Below the pieces are notes generated by a model that saw nothing but the letters and a program-made list of their open reading frames with translations, did not search any database and had not been told where the DNA came from. A stretch of DNA of 64,000 nt, from contig NC_092878.1 of assembly GCF_028372415.1 (NCBI RefSeq), positions 317,501 through 381,500 on the forward strand, read 5' to 3'. This document shows, piece after piece, positions 10,690 to 20,080 of this stretch. Made by a program: the position numbers and the translations under genes. Source of the stretch: Notamacropus eugenii. Taxonomy: Eukaryota; Chordata; Mammalia; Diprotodontia; Macropodidae. Each line of letters starts with the position of its first letter. Position 1 is the first letter of the stretch.

Positions 10690-11520
10690 TCCAGTGGGGG
10701 TGGCAGGCACCAGGCACCAGTGTAAGCCTGCACTACTATGGCCACCTGGGAGGAAGGAGTTTGACTCTTTATCCTGTGAGCTTCCTAGGACTCCTTTCAG
10801 TCCCTCAGCTCTGCCCAGGCCTGGACTGACTTTCCTCTTCAAAGCCCCTCAGTTTGGCACCTCCGGTCAGAAGACCTACCATGTCACACCTCCTGTGTCA
10901 GAAAAGTGGCCCTTTGCTCATTAGTTGGTCAGGTGAGGGGCCCCAGAAACTTGAACACTATCTGTCTTACCCTTTCATTTAACCACATTTCCTGTCCCAC
11001 AGACTGCTCAGGGTCCCCAGCACCCGGGCCCCTGGATTTTGACCTTTTTTGGTAGCTAGGCATCTTACCCTCTAGCCCTTTTTGTCCCTTCTCATCCCTC
11101 CTATAGCCAGGTATCCTAGCCTACAACTGTTTTGGGAACTTGGAATGCTTTCTAGCTCCCAATATTTGAAAAATATCATGGTATTTGATTTTCTCCTTTA
11201 ATAAAATTTAAACACAGTACAGAATCTATCCCTCTCCTCCCAGCTGCCTATACCCTTAGATTCATGTAGTCAGCCTCCCAGTTTCCCCTGTACTCAGTTA
11301 GCTATACTCATGGATCTGAGCAGTCTTTTCTGTCCCTCTAGGGTTCACTCCCCAGGATTCCATCAAACTACTTCATTCAAATGGGCCTGCTTGGATTGGT
11401 GCTCCTCACACTGGGGACCCTGGTATTTCTAGACTAGTATAGATTCAGGGGCTGCCAAGTCAGAACCTGGAGGCCCCTGCTTGGGCAACAGATGGAGTTA
11501 AAATAAAGACATTGGTTCAT
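10690..11520 (+). pseudogene. Probable LRC-type Ig receptor relic (last Ig exon to 3' end)
   Basis: Three pieces lie in gene order. (1) About 10,720-10,920 reads KPALLWPPGRKEFDSLSCEL and then LTFLFKAPQFGTSGQKTYHV, resembling the first half (to beyond the first Cys) of an Ig domain of the LILR/KIR/FCAR/GPVI kind; it lacks a recognisable second Cys. (2) From 11,003, behind an acceptor, CSGSPAPGPL looks like a stalk exon; its donor is unclear. (3) An exon from 11,356 to the stop at 11,435-11,437 reads IPSNYFIQMGLLGLVLLTLG then TLVFLD. This matches the 'N-[LF]-I-R-M-G-L-[AL]-G-L-V-L' transmembrane start of activating LRC receptors, but Gln replaces the Arg that pairs with FcR-gamma. The tail after the membrane segment is only one or two residues. 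A poly(A) signal follows at 11,502. The transmembrane match is the strongest part; the Ig piece is weak. Confidence 0.4.
11502..11507 (+). other. Polyadenylation signal of the LRC-like relic
   Basis: AATAAA lies 65 bases after the TAG of the transmembrane exon, followed by a TG-rich stretch (GAAATGTGTGGTC). The compact 3' end fits a real former gene end. 11,530-11,930 holds nothing recognisable. Confidence 0.55.
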
Positions 11521-11936
11521 GAAATGTGTGGTCTTCGTCAGCCATAGCAATGGCATGGAAGGACATGGCTGGGAGTCATGGAGGGTTCCTTGGAGGCAGG
11601 TGAGGGAATAGAGGAATTTCTCTGCCTTGGTTCTCAGCTTCTGTCAGAGTCTGTCTCTTCAAAAGCACCTGGACACCATTTCTCTTAAGAAAAGAAGCCT
11701 GTATGGGAAACTTTAATCTTGGGCTGAAAGTGGGAGAGGATATTCCAGGTGGGAAGGACTGCGCTTGAGCATGGCCTTGGGGGAGCCACCTTGGAAAGGA
11801 GAGGAGATTAGCCCAGATGGAGGGGGGAGGGGGGCTAACTCTAGGGGTTTCAATGTTTAATCAGTTGTGTGAGGTAACAGACTCCAAAAGGCACTGGGAT
11901 TTCAGGCTTAGAAGTCAGATTAGAGACAGCTTGATA

Positions 11937-12085
11937 GTTGGAGTGGTACAGTGGATAGAGCAGGGTCCTTGGAGTCTGGAAGGTCTAAATTCCAATCTAA
12001 CCTCAGTCATTTACTAGCAGTGTGATCCTGGGTAAGTCATTGGACTCCTGCCTCAGACTCCTCCACTGTAAAATGGCACTTAGAT
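11937..12085 (+). repeat. tRNA-derived SINE (MIR-like)
   Basis: GGTACAGTGGATAGAGCAGG (tRNA A-box region), GAGTCTGGAAGGTC, TCCTGGGTAAGTCATTGGAC and a final CACTGTAAAATGG are in standard order. Confidence 0.8.
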
Positions 12086-12094
12086 GACCACAAT

Positions 12095-13772
12095 TACAAA
12101 ATACTTTTCCTGTGCAGGTTCATGGGTAGGCCAAGCCACTAGAATGAAAATGACAATGTTACATCAATCAATCAATTTATTCAGTGTCATACCAATGAAA
12201 CTGTCAAAGAATTATTTTAATAAGCCTGAAAAACATACTAATAAAATTCAACTGAAGAGACAAAAAGATCAAGAATATCAAAGGAATAGATTTAAAAAGG
12301 GAAGTGAGAAAGCCTAGTCATGTGACATCTCAAACTAGAGACACAACTGTAATTGTCAAAACAAATTGGTAAGAAACAGAGAGTGTGATCAGTGGAAGAG
12401 AGCAGGTACACCAGCTACAAAAATGAATGAGGATAGTAACTTAGTGTTTGATAAGATCCCAGCCATGGGGGAGCTATTTGACAAAAACTTTTGGGCAAAT
12501 TTGAAAGTAGTCTGGCAAAAAGTAGGCACAGATCAGCATCTCATGCCATATGCCAGGATCAGCTCAAAACAGGCACATGATTTAGACATAAAGACTGACA
12601 CCATACACAAATTATTGGATCATGGAAGAAACTATTTGTCAGATATATGGATGGGGGAAGAGTTTATGACCAAACAAGACACAGAAAACAGTTCACTGGA
12701 GGTAAAATGGATAATTCTGAATATGTAAAATTAAAGCTTTTTTCACAAACAAAATAAATGCTGCTAAAAATAGAAGAAAAGCAGGAAATGGCAGAAAAAA
12801 ATCTTTGCAGCATGTTTTTTCTGGTAAAGGTCTCTTCTAAAATGTATAGAGAACTGAGTCAAATTCACAAGAATAGAAGAAATTCCTCAACTGATAAATA
12901 ATCAAAGGATATGAATAGACAATTTTTCAGAGGAAGAAATCAAAGCTATCAATAGCCATATGAAAATGGTTCTCTAAATCACCAGTAATTAGAAAAATAT
13001 AAATGTGAACAACTCTGCCCCCCCACACACACTCACCAGCATGGCTAAGGTGACAGCATAGGAGAATGACAAATGCTGGAGGGGACGTGGGAAGACACAG
13101 GCACTAACGCAGTATGGTCTAGCCATTCTGGAAAGCATGTTGAAGCTAGGCTACCAAAGCTATTAAACTGTGCACATTCTTTGATCTAAACATACTGCTC
13201 CTTATAAGTACATACTTACTATGCCCCAAAGGGACCAAAGAAAGAGAAAAAGGACGCAGGCATACAAAAATAATTAGAGCAGCTCCTTTGCGGTGGCAAA
13301 GTAGTAGAAACTGAGGACATGCCCATCAACTGAAGAATGACTGAACAAACAATGATACATGAAAGCACTGTGACATCCTTGTGCTGAAAGAAATGATGAA
13401 GAGCGTGGTTTCAGAAAAACCTGAAAACATTTGTATGAATTAGTGTTGTGTGAAATGAGCAGAGACAGCAGAATAAATTATAGAAAAACTATATTGTAAA
13501 TGTAACCGATTTTGAAGGACTTCGTAACTGATCAACGTGATGGGCAACCACAATTCCGAGGGTCTCCTGATGAAACATGCTGCCCACCTCCAGAGAGAGA
13601 ACAAAGGGACTCAGAGTGGATGCTGAAGCATGTTTTCTGTTTCTTTGTTTTTATTACGTTTTTTTGGACATAGTTTTAGAAGAAATTTGTTTTCCATGAT
13701 TATAGATATTTATAATGGATTTTGTTTTTCTCAGTATGTAGGGGAGGGGTAAAGAGTGTGTGTGTGTGTGTA

Positions 13773-13824
<52 letters not shown>

Positions 13825-13860
13825 TAGAACTGAACTGAAATAAAACTCCAATTTTATAAA
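12095..13860 (+). repeat. L1 3' portion (ORF2 end and 3' UTR)
   Basis: Begins with a decayed ORF2 segment (GGGTAGGCCAAGCCACTAGA), passes AGTGTTTGATAAGATCCCAG, GACAAAAACTTTTGGGC, and the antisense counterpart of many L1 pieces elsewhere here (ATGAATAGACAATTTTTCAG). A frame of 120 codons remains open at 12,366-12,728 but matches L1 ORF2 rather than a host gene. The 3' UTR contains a (TG)n(GA)n run at 13,757-13,820. Confidence 0.8.
13757..13820. repeat. (TG)n(GA)n compound microsatellite
   Basis: TG repeats with one TA step, followed by about 18 GA repeats, within the L1 3' UTR. Confidence 0.95.
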
Positions 13861-13894
13861 GCTCCTAGCCATCTCTTAGTTCTCAAATTTAATG

Positions 13895-14440
13895 GCTTTT
13901 TCACAGGCTTTGCCCTTCTGGACTTCTTGGCAGCCTTTGACACTGTCACTTACCCTCACCTCCTTAATAATCTCTTCTCTTTAAGTTTTCCCGACCTCAC
14001 TGTCTCATTTCTCCTCCTACCTGTCTGATGACTTCTTCTCTGTCTCCTTTGCTGGATTTTCCTGGCTTCCTCCAGGGGTCTATGCTGAGCCTTCTTCTCT
14101 TCTCCCTCTATATTATTTCACTTGGTAATCTCATCAGCTCTCATGGTTTGATTTCTTATCTCTATGCCGATAGTTCTCCAATCTATTTGTCCAGCCCTAA
14201 CGTCTCTCCTGACCTACAGTCTCCCATCTCCGATTGCCTAGGGAACAGTTAGAAATAAATGGCCTGTGGACACCTTAAACTCCACACGTCTAAAACTGAA
14301 TTCATAGGCTTTATCCCCAAACACTAACCTTTCCACACCTCCCTGTCCAAGGCACTACCATTCTCAATCCTGTAGGCTCCAAACCTAGATATCAACCCGT
14401 TCATAAGCCATGAAGGCATCTTCCTCAGTTCTCTCTGATA
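13895..14440 (+). repeat. L2 LINE, reverse transcriptase region
   Basis: Decayed coding for the L2 RT core: LLDFLAAFDTVTY (catalytic block A), GFLQGSMLSLLLFSLYIISL (the PQGSVLGPLLF block), and SYLYADSSPIYLSS, in which the catalytic YADD is changed to YADS. It continues into the KL..SKTE-type region. Several frame losses are present. Confidence 0.8.
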
Positions 14441-15540
14441 AAATGGTTGGAATAAGATGGTAACTGTATGGTATCTATCGCACATTCTCCATCTTCACCA
14501 TCATCTCTGTATATGGTTCTAAGAGTCCATATTGGATGTTAAGGGTGTCTCTGCCTTTAAAGAGGTCACAAACTAAGGGGGGAGACAATATGTAGACACA
14601 CAGAGCCCACATACCCATAGGTGCTTAGGTTTAGAGCATTTGACTTAAGCATCCTCGTACCCCCTTTTCTTGGTTGGCAGGACCCTGAGAGAAGATGAGA
14701 TTCTTGAATTTAGTTTCCCCAGATCCTGATACAAAAATGGGTTTTAGAATGGAGCCTGCAGTATTAGCCTGGTCACCCTCCCACCCCCAGGCCTGAAGCT
14801 GCTCATCACCATCCTCTGGCACCAACATGACCCTCTCTGCATTTGGTTCCTCTTCAGACAAAGCTCTATTGATCCTACCCTGGTTATGCCTCTGGTCGAG
14901 CATCTTCCAGGAAAAATGCCATTCCCAGGCAGCAAGGATGAGGAAAATGGCTTACCCTAGAGATCAGTGGAGAGAGAAGAGTTCTAGGGGACCCCAGTCA
15001 GTGAGCCAAGAGTCCCTCAGTTTAGTGACTGTGCAGTCCATGGGTTAGCCCATGCATCAGAAAGGAACTCTCCACTCACCTGGTTTGCTCACCAAACTCC
15101 CTGGCAGTGCTCTGGAGAAAAACCAATTGTGATCAAAGGCATGTGGCCCCTTCTCCCTCAGTCTCCTCCCATACAGGGGAGCATTAGGTTACTTCTGTAC
15201 TTTGATATCTCTAGGTTCTGAGGAAGGCAGAAATTGGAGGTAAAAGACTCAGGACTCAGAGGTCAAATGGAATCCATTTGTGAGCCTGTGGACACTTTTT
15301 TTAAAAGGTAGAAGACATTCTGGGTGTTTCAGCTTGGATTGGAGCTTGCCTCACATGCTTTTGAGGTATTCTCCCTCCTCTTGGGTGGGGTGTGGGCAGA
15401 GGAAGGTGCTGCTGCCAGGAGAAGATGCCCAGAAGTCACTTGACCACATGGGGCAGTGCTGGAGGGGAGTCTCCAGGGACAGCATGTGATGTAGAGACAG
15501 CAAGGCAGGACTCACCAAGGGGTTGCCTAGGAGTTTCACA
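14441..15540. other. Mostly unassigned
   Basis: A short antisense L2 piece lies at about 14,540-14,600 (AGAGGTCACAAACTAAGGGG then GGAGACAATATG). An open frame from 14,827 begins MTLSAFGSSSDKALLILPWL, superficially like a signal peptide, but has no supporting downstream domain. Nothing else is recognised. Confidence 0.4.
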
Positions 15541-15544
15541 TACT

Positions 15545-15660
15545 GGTTTGAAACAAACCGTAAGGTCCTTGAGAACAGGAACAGTTTCGGTTATTCTTCA
15601 TATCTTCAGGGCTTACTACAGTTCCTGGCACACAGTAGGCAGTTGTTGATTGACTAACAG
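15545..15660 (+). repeat. L2 3' tail
   Basis: GTCCTTGAGAACAGGAAC, a TATCTTCAGGGCTTA block and CTGGCACACAGTAGGC, then GATTGACT repeats: the usual L2 3' end. Confidence 0.75.
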
Positions 15661-15739
15661 CTAGGGAGATGAAGATGGTGTCAATGAGATAATTTCTCAT
15701 TTCCCAGGAGAATTTGAAACTCATCCTGAAGGACTAGAC

Positions 15740-15949
15740 CAGCAGTGGGGAACCTGAAGCCTCAAGGCCACATGTAACCCTCTAGGTCCTCAAGTGTGGC
15801 CCTTTGACTGAATTTAAACTTTGCAGAACAAATCCCCTTCATAAAAGTATTTGTTCTGTGAAGTGTGAAGTTTAGACTCACTTAAAAGGCCACACTTGAG
15901 GAACTAGAGGGTCACATGTGCCCTTGAGGCTGCCGGTTCCTCACCCTCA
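15740..15949. mobile_element. Palindromic hAT MITE with 8-bp TSD
   Basis: A 210-bp element whose two halves are inverted copies: CAGCAGTGGGGAACCTGAAG at the left and the complement of GGTTCCTCACCCTCA at the right, with the CTCTAGGTCCTCAAGTGTGG / antisense pair inside. It is flanked by identical 8-mers GACTAGAC at 15,732-15,739 and 15,950-15,957. An 8-bp duplication centred on TA is typical of hAT elements of the Buster group. It has no coding sequence. Confidence 0.9.
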
Positions 15950-15959
15950 GACTAGACGT

Positions 15960-16470
15960 TAGCTGAAAGACTTCTCCCTCTCCCCAAAAGCCTTCCTCTG
16001 TGTCTGTGAAAAACAGGTGCAGGAGAGAGGGTGGATGGAGAAGAAAACATGCCGATTTTCACCGGAGGGGCTGCTACCCATGTGGAAGACTTGTCAGATG
16101 CCAGTCATCTGTTCCTTTTCATTAGTAAAAGATGCATTGAATGTCTTGGTGAGCAATTCTTTGGGGTCACAACAAGGAGGGAAAAGAGATCTGGGAACCA
16201 CTTGAGGGGAAGCCAATGAGCTACCAAGGGACAGAATATTAAGAAAATATGAAACTTCTAGGGGTAGATACAAGGGAGGGGTGACCAAGAGCATTTTCCT
16301 TGATACTGGAACTGATCAAGCCTAGATCGCCCCCCTGTGGCTGTACTAGATATAGCCATCAGAAGAACTATTCCAGGTACCTCCTCAACACCTCCCTCCT
16401 CCCCACTAGTCAGGTGCCACCTGACACACTCACTGCCTCTGTGTGTGTAGAACAGCTTAGAGGGCTACAA
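15960..16470. other. No gene or clear repeat
   Basis: Short overlapping frames near 16,017-16,219 on the plus strand have no splice or domain support. Nothing recognised. Confidence 0.5.
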
Positions 16471-16474
16471 GATC

Positions 16475-16620
16475 AGGAGGTGGGAGGGACCTTAGAGATC
16501 CACCAGACCTCATTTTACAGATGAAGAAACTAAAGCAAAGAACTTTTCAATGACTCATCCAAAGTCATGCAGGTAATATCAGTCAGAATTTGATTTCTAA
16601 CCTAGGTCCTTGCATTGTAA
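16475..16620 (-). repeat. MIR SINE
   Basis: Antisense MIR landmarks: CATTTTACAGATGAAGAAAC and CCAAAGTCATGCAGGT. It opens with GGGAGGGACCTTAGAGATCC, the same leader seen in the copies at 10.3 kb. Confidence 0.7.
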
Positions 16621-16624
16621 ATTC

Positions 16625-17310
16625 AGCAAGTCAACCAGCAATTATCCAGTACCTACTATGTGCCAGGCCCTGTGGTAAGTAGTAGGGATACAAAGAAAGG
16701 CCAAAACAGTCCCTGCCCTCAGGGAACTCCCAGTCCAATGGAAGGGACAACATGGAATCCACTATGCGCTGAGTAGGTATATAGAAGGTAAATGGGAGTT
16801 CATCTCAGGAGGCCAGTAAAAGCAGTGGGCAGGTGGGGGACCTGGTAAGGTCTCCTGCAGAAGATGGGCTCTGAGCTGTGTCTTAAGGGAGGCAGAAGGG
16901 AGGAGGAAGCACATTCCAGACATGGCAGACAGCCAGTGAACATGCACAGCTGAGAGATGGAGTCCTGTGGGCAGAAGAGCCAAAAGCTCAGTGTCCCTCC
17001 GGCCCAAAGGAAGTGGAGGGGAGCAAAATGTGGGAAGCCTGGCCAGGAACCCAGGAACCCAGAAGCAGCTGGGTTACAGAGAGCATGAAGGATCAAACAG
17101 GATTTTTTATTTGACCCTAGAAGTGATAGAATACTCTGGAGTTTATTAAATGGGGGGCTGGGTGTGTGATAGAGTCAGATCTTTATTTTAGGAAGGCCCC
17201 TTTGACAACTGAGTGGAGGCAGGGAGACCTACCATGTGACAACTGGGTGATTGGAGAGAAAGGGACATGTAGCAGGACTGTTGTGAAGGCAAAAATGAGG
17301 ACCTTTGGTG
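16625..17310 (-). repeat. L2-type LINE 3' region
   Basis: Plus-strand reading gives the familiar antisense L2 chain: CCTACTATGTGCCAGGCCC, GGGATACAAAGAAAGGCCAA, CTCAGGGAACTCCCAG, CACATTCCAGACATGG, GACCCTAGAAGTGATAGAAT and CTTTATTTTAGGAAGGCCC. Confidence 0.8.
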
Positions 17311-18180
17311 ATCTATCTCCATGAGATCCCTCCTCTTTGCTCCCCTCACAACTTGTGTGGGGGCAATCTGCCTTGATGTCCGTGTACCAAAAGTTGTTGT
17401 CCCTTCAAATGGTTAGGGAATGGGCAAGGGCCTTCTAGGTTTGGGAAAGAAGTAAGCAGACTGTGACATTTCTCACATGCTAAACTAGTGCCCACATTCC
17501 ACGGACAAGAGAGATTTCTTGAGACATGATTTAATGCCACCTTCTTACTTTTATAGGTGAAGAGCCCAAGGTTCATATATAACAGGTCCCTAACTGTGAG
17601 TTAGGGGCTAAAAAGGGACTTTTTATCCCTTGATACTCATCTATCAATCCATCTGCCATGACCCTCCCTCTGGTTCTCTTGATGTCCTGCTAATGTCCAC
17701 CCATCTGTTATTTCTCCTTCTCACTACATGTCTGGTCATGTCCTGCCTGTTCTATATACACACCTAATAATACATTTCAGGTCACGTTGGGCCTCATTGG
17801 TGGTCTCCCACTGCAGGCTCTTGGGGCCTAATTGTGTTGGGGTTTTTTTCTGTTGCTTTAATTGTTCCTTTGGTTTTTTACTCCCACTGCACTGTGGTAT
17901 TCTATGACTCGTGAGCATGCATGTCATCAGTAGAAACCGACATTAATGAGATGGACAGTTTGTAATGCCTGAAAGCATCACACAACTTGTCCAATGAAAT
18001 ATAGTCTATTTTTCTCCTCCTGTGCAATTCTGGATCCAGCTCACTGGTGTTCCTATGCAAGAGACCAACAGACAGCCTGAATGAACAAAGTGCACTTTGA
18101 GATGCATGTCATCTAGAGTCTGCGCAATATTGGGGCTTTCTCCACTTTGCTTTTTCATTGTATGGATAGAGTAATCTCCT
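17311..18180. other. No gene or clear repeat
   Basis: Mixed-composition DNA without recognisable coding blocks or repeat landmarks. Confidence 0.5.
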
Positions 18181-18181
18181 T

Positions 18182-18300
18182 TATTTATTTATTTATTTTT
18201 TATTAGTTTTTATTTTTCAACATTCACTTCCATACGTTTTTAATTTTCTCCCCCTCTCTTCCCCCTTCCTCCCCAAGACAGCATGCATCTGATAAAGGCT
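18182..18300 (-). repeat. Short L1/HAL1 3' end
   Basis: A TTTA-rich start (inverted poly(A)), then TTTTTCAACATTCACTTCCA and pyrimidine-rich CTCCCCCTCTCTTCC: the antisense 3' terminus shared by L1 and HAL1 elements elsewhere in the window. Confidence 0.7.
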
Positions 18301-18349
18301 CTTCTAGCAGCAATGTGATATTCACAGTGCCTATGGTGGCCATGGATAT

Positions 18350-18600
18350 CCCACTGTGATTCAAAATCATGAAATACAAGACTCTTCATATGGAAGGCAG
18401 AACCAAAACATTTATTGAGACCCAAATCCATAATAGTAACAACAATCTATACACAATAACAATGCAGAAGACAACACCATCCCCAAGCCTTCCCCCTGCC
18501 AGGCTTCCCACAAACCAGCTCCACTACAACAATCACAGGCAGGCTCCCTTAAACAAAATTACAAACAAGCTTTTTCACTCACACTAGTGAGCAGCCAACT
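18350..18600 (-). repeat. Possible LTR fragment of an endogenous retrovirus
   Basis: On the minus strand an AATAAA precedes a short GT-rich stretch near 18,405-18,415 and the sequence continues toward TCACA at 18,355, resembling an R-U5 end. No second boundary or flanking duplication was found, so this is only suggestive. It would be an old, incomplete copy. Confidence 0.2.
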
Positions 18601-18654
18601 GCCTTCCTAGCTCTAACTGCCATTAAAAAAAAGATGCTAAAATACATATGCAGA

Positions 18655-18730
18655 AATCTTACATATGTATGTTATAGTATATATATGTTATGTTATATAT
18701 AGCATGTATGTTATAGAATATATATATGCT
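18655..18730. repeat. AT-rich low-complexity patch
   Basis: Alternating TATATA/TATGTT with partial self-complementarity. The following 18,730-18,990 has nothing recognisable. Confidence 0.7.
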
Positions 18731-18994
18731 AAATCTTTTCCTCTTTCTTTGTACTCCTTGGGGCCAGGACCTGGAAGGGTAAAAAGGCATCACACATAAT
18801 AGAATCACTTAGGATGCTCAGTCCCAAAGTGTTTTCCAGAATGACTGGGCCCCTTGACAGCCTCACCTATCATGGACCTGCTTCCCTGCAGCCCCTCAAC
18901 ATAGGTCATTTTCTGTTCTGGATGGCCTAGAATTCTTAACTCATGAGCCTGGTCCTTCGCTCCCCTGAACCCTGTAGATGGTGCCAGAGAGCAG

Positions 18995-20080
18995 ACTGTC
19001 TTGCTTATCTTCAGCTGCTGGAAGTCGGCAGAGTGATTTCTCTAACCTCAACTGCCTCTTTTAGATTTGCTATCTCACTCAGGAGAAGGGAACACAATGT
19101 GGACTGCTGACTGCAGCCACTGCAGTGGCAGCATCCATTTTTGGAGCTGTCCTTCTAAAGCCCCTGGGTGAATTGCGCTCACTAATCTGAACCTCAACCC
19201 TGAGCACAGCCCTGGGGTGAGGAGGAGCACTGGCATGGTAGAGCTGGAGGAAGTTGTGGAAAGGGAATTCTACTCACAGATTCTGGGCAGAAAAGCTTTT
19301 GGTTGCTCCCAGACCAGCGTGCAGGCCAGGAGAAGAGTAAACTCCTCTTCCTTGATTGTGCTACCTTGGAGGAACTGAGAACTTACAGGTGCCCAGAGTA
19401 TTCCCTCCTGTTGATAAAGGACTCAAAAGTCAAGTAACTGGATGGGAAAATGCCCAAAAAAGGGGGGAGGAAATAAGACCACAGAAGATTACTTTCTTGG
19501 TGAAGAGGTATTTTCTTCCATCCTTTCAAATGAGGAAGAACATCAGAGGAAGTCAAGGCTTCTACATCCAAAATATCCAAAATAAATATTTAATAGTCTT
19601 AGTACATGGAAGACCTCAAAAATGATTTTTAAAATCAAGTATGAGAGGTGGAGGAAAAATTGGGAAGAGAAATGAGAGAGATGCAAGAAAATCATGAAAA
19701 ACAAGTCAACAGTGTGCTGAAGGAGACCCAAAAAAATGCTGAAGAAAATAACACCTTTAAAAATAGGCTAACTCTAATAAAAAAAAAAAAAATAGGCTAA
19801 CAAAATTGGCAAAAGAGGTCCAAAAAGCCAATGAGGAGAAGAATGTTTCAAAAAGCAGAATTAGCCAAATGAAAAAGGAGTTTCAAAAGCTCACTGAAGA
19901 AAATAGTTCTTTAAAAATTAGAATGGAGCAGATGGAAGTTAATGACTTTATGAGAAACCAAGAAATTACACAACAAAACCAAAAGAATGAAAAAATAGAA
20001 GATAAGGTGAAATATCTCATTGGAGAAACAACTAACCTGGAAAATAGATCCAGGAGAGACAATTCAAAAATTATGGGACT
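18995..20080 (+). mobile_element. HAL1-like element A, 5' section (5' UTR and ORF1 start)
   Basis: The 5' UTR runs from about 18,995 (start approximate) through GTAGAGCTGGAGGAAGTTGT and CTTTTGGTTGCTCCCAGACC. ORF1 coding starts around 19,450 (ATGCCCAAAAAAGG) with frame breaks. From 19,806 an open stretch carries the coiled-coil EVQKANEEKNVSKSRISQMK, then KFQKLTEENSSLKIRMEQME in similar heptads. It stops at 20,080 where element B is inserted, and resumes at 22,830/22,845. ORF1 normally makes the RNA-binding chaperone of L1; here it is decayed. Confidence 0.85.
20066..20080. repeat. Left target-site duplication of element B
   Basis: AAAAATTATGGGACT immediately before the GGGGGGGCAGAGCC start of element B. 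It is repeated exactly at 22,830-22,844. Confidence 0.95.

Noticed and set aside
12366-12728. 120-codon plus-strand frame as a gene
   Set aside because: The reading matches L1 ORF2 C-terminal sequence, followed by an L1 3' UTR.
14827-15048. Signal-peptide-like frame MTLSAFGSSSDKALLILPWL as an LRC leader exon
   Set aside because: No leader-type splice donor, second leader exon or Ig exon follows; the hydrophobic stretch alone is not enough.
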